Source of the DNA: Massospora cicadina | Taxonomy: Eukaryota; Entomophthoromycota; Entomophthoromycetes; Entomophthorales; Entomophthoraceae | Direction: 5' to 3' | Assembly: GCA_022478985.1 (NCBI GenBank) | Contig: JAKSZP010006621.1 | Span: 124,001-188,000 of the forward strand | DNA: 64,000 bases | Shown here: in pieces, positions 63,731 through 64,000 of the stretch | How the letters are laid out: each line of letters starts with the position of its first letter | Numbering within the stretch: the stretch's first letter is position 1 | Program-made: the position numbers and the translations under genes | The notes under the pieces: model-generated | Seen by the model: the letters and a program-made list of their open reading frames with translations, nothing else | What the model was told of the DNA's origin: nothing | The model's database searches: none

Positions 63731-64000
63731 ACCTACCTATTATGTAGTATATATCTTTAATATTTTTCCTGCTTTCATATAATTTATTTGCCATTCAGTA
63801 AGAAAATGTACCATTTGATGCATATTATGGTAGGAAACCTACTATACTAACTAAGCTACAACATATTCTATTTTTATCACACCTGAAAACTACAAAATAG
63901 ATTTTAAGAGCTCAGGAAAATGGAATTATTTAATTACAATAATTATCCATGGATGACTTAGTTCACAGCATTACTAAGAGCCAACAGGAGCAATCTAAAA

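Larger units (their letters stand above)
59067..63800 (+). mobile_element. Probable right (pol) part of element E
   Basis: + strand gypsy pol remnants right of element D: RT near 60.2-60.55 kb, RNase H near 60.6-61.08 kb, a linker near 63.08 kb and integrase near 63.4-63.72 kb. The left neighbour of D is a + strand gypsy Gag, so the simplest reading is one element E cut by D. The join is inference: no LTR pair of E is visible. Confidence 0.6.

Noticed and set aside
1..64000. CRISPR array
   Set aside because: No series of short identical repeats with regular spacers. The repeated short tails lie kilobases apart and have duplications of the target, not spacers.
1..64000. Classical RIP as the mutator
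   Set aside because: Many transitions exist, but the catalytic losses I could read are mostly in CpG context and CpA is not depleted by eye. A dinucleotide count would be needed to decide.

Overview
This window holds no recognisable host gene. It is about 64 kb of stacked, decayed transposable elements: Ty3/gypsy LTR retrotransposons (one family lineage with a chromodomain), one L1-type LINE, tRNA-derived SINEs, a non-autonomous LTR element, and a set of extremely short retroposed tails. The host is a eukaryote with a large repeat-saturated genome. The mix of gypsy elements and chromodomain gypsy with a zinc-knuckle LINE fits a TE-rich fungus, but this is a low-confidence inference because there is no host gene to anchor it. 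Every coding region is broken by stops or frameshifts, so all are called pseudogenes. Element letters (G1, E, D, B, O, C, T, A, F) are mine.

Left part. 1-about 4.1 kb: gypsy element G1 (+), entering the window inside its protease, with RT, RNase H, integrase, a polypurine tract (PPT) and the start of a 3' LTR. About 5.7-10.68 kb: an L1-type LINE (+) with zinc-knuckle ORF1, endonuclease, RT and C-terminal zinc motif. 10.68-12.9 kb: AT-rich sequence with nothing recognised. 12.9-15.19 kb: Gag half of gypsy element E (+), with a decayed collagen-like stretch.

Main part. From 15,190 to 59,066 the sequence is a single nest, supported by LTR pairs, target-site duplications (TSDs) and interrupted domains. 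Element D (-) carries TSD CTCCT and 1.3-kb LTRs. Inside D sit B (-, 20,642-28,156), O (-, 28,932-43,202) and T (-, 43,770-58,712). O contains C (-, 31,441-38,028, TSD TAGCT) in its RT. T (TSD TATAG) contains A (-, 46,654-58,560, TSD CCCCT), and A contains F (+, 48,230-53,620, chromodomain type). The sequence right of D carries + strand RT, RNase H and integrase remnants that are probably the other half of E, so the deepest chain is E > D > T > A > F.

Small retroposed sequences are scattered over the stack: two SINE copies (one with an empty site in the sister LTR) and six insertions of only 17-44 nt that share one A-tailed 3' end, five of them with clear 15-19 bp TSDs. Other points of interest are an 11-triplet collagen-like segment inside the Gag of element C, a 1.3-kb antisense coding-like cargo between pol and 3' LTR in element B, a shared primer-binding sequence in four elements, and recurrent loss of catalytic acids at CpG codon junctions. 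The gypsy elements mostly read LTR-Gag-PR-RT-RNaseH-IN-PPT-LTR, so the neighbours explain each other as parts of interrupted elements rather than as operons or host pathways.
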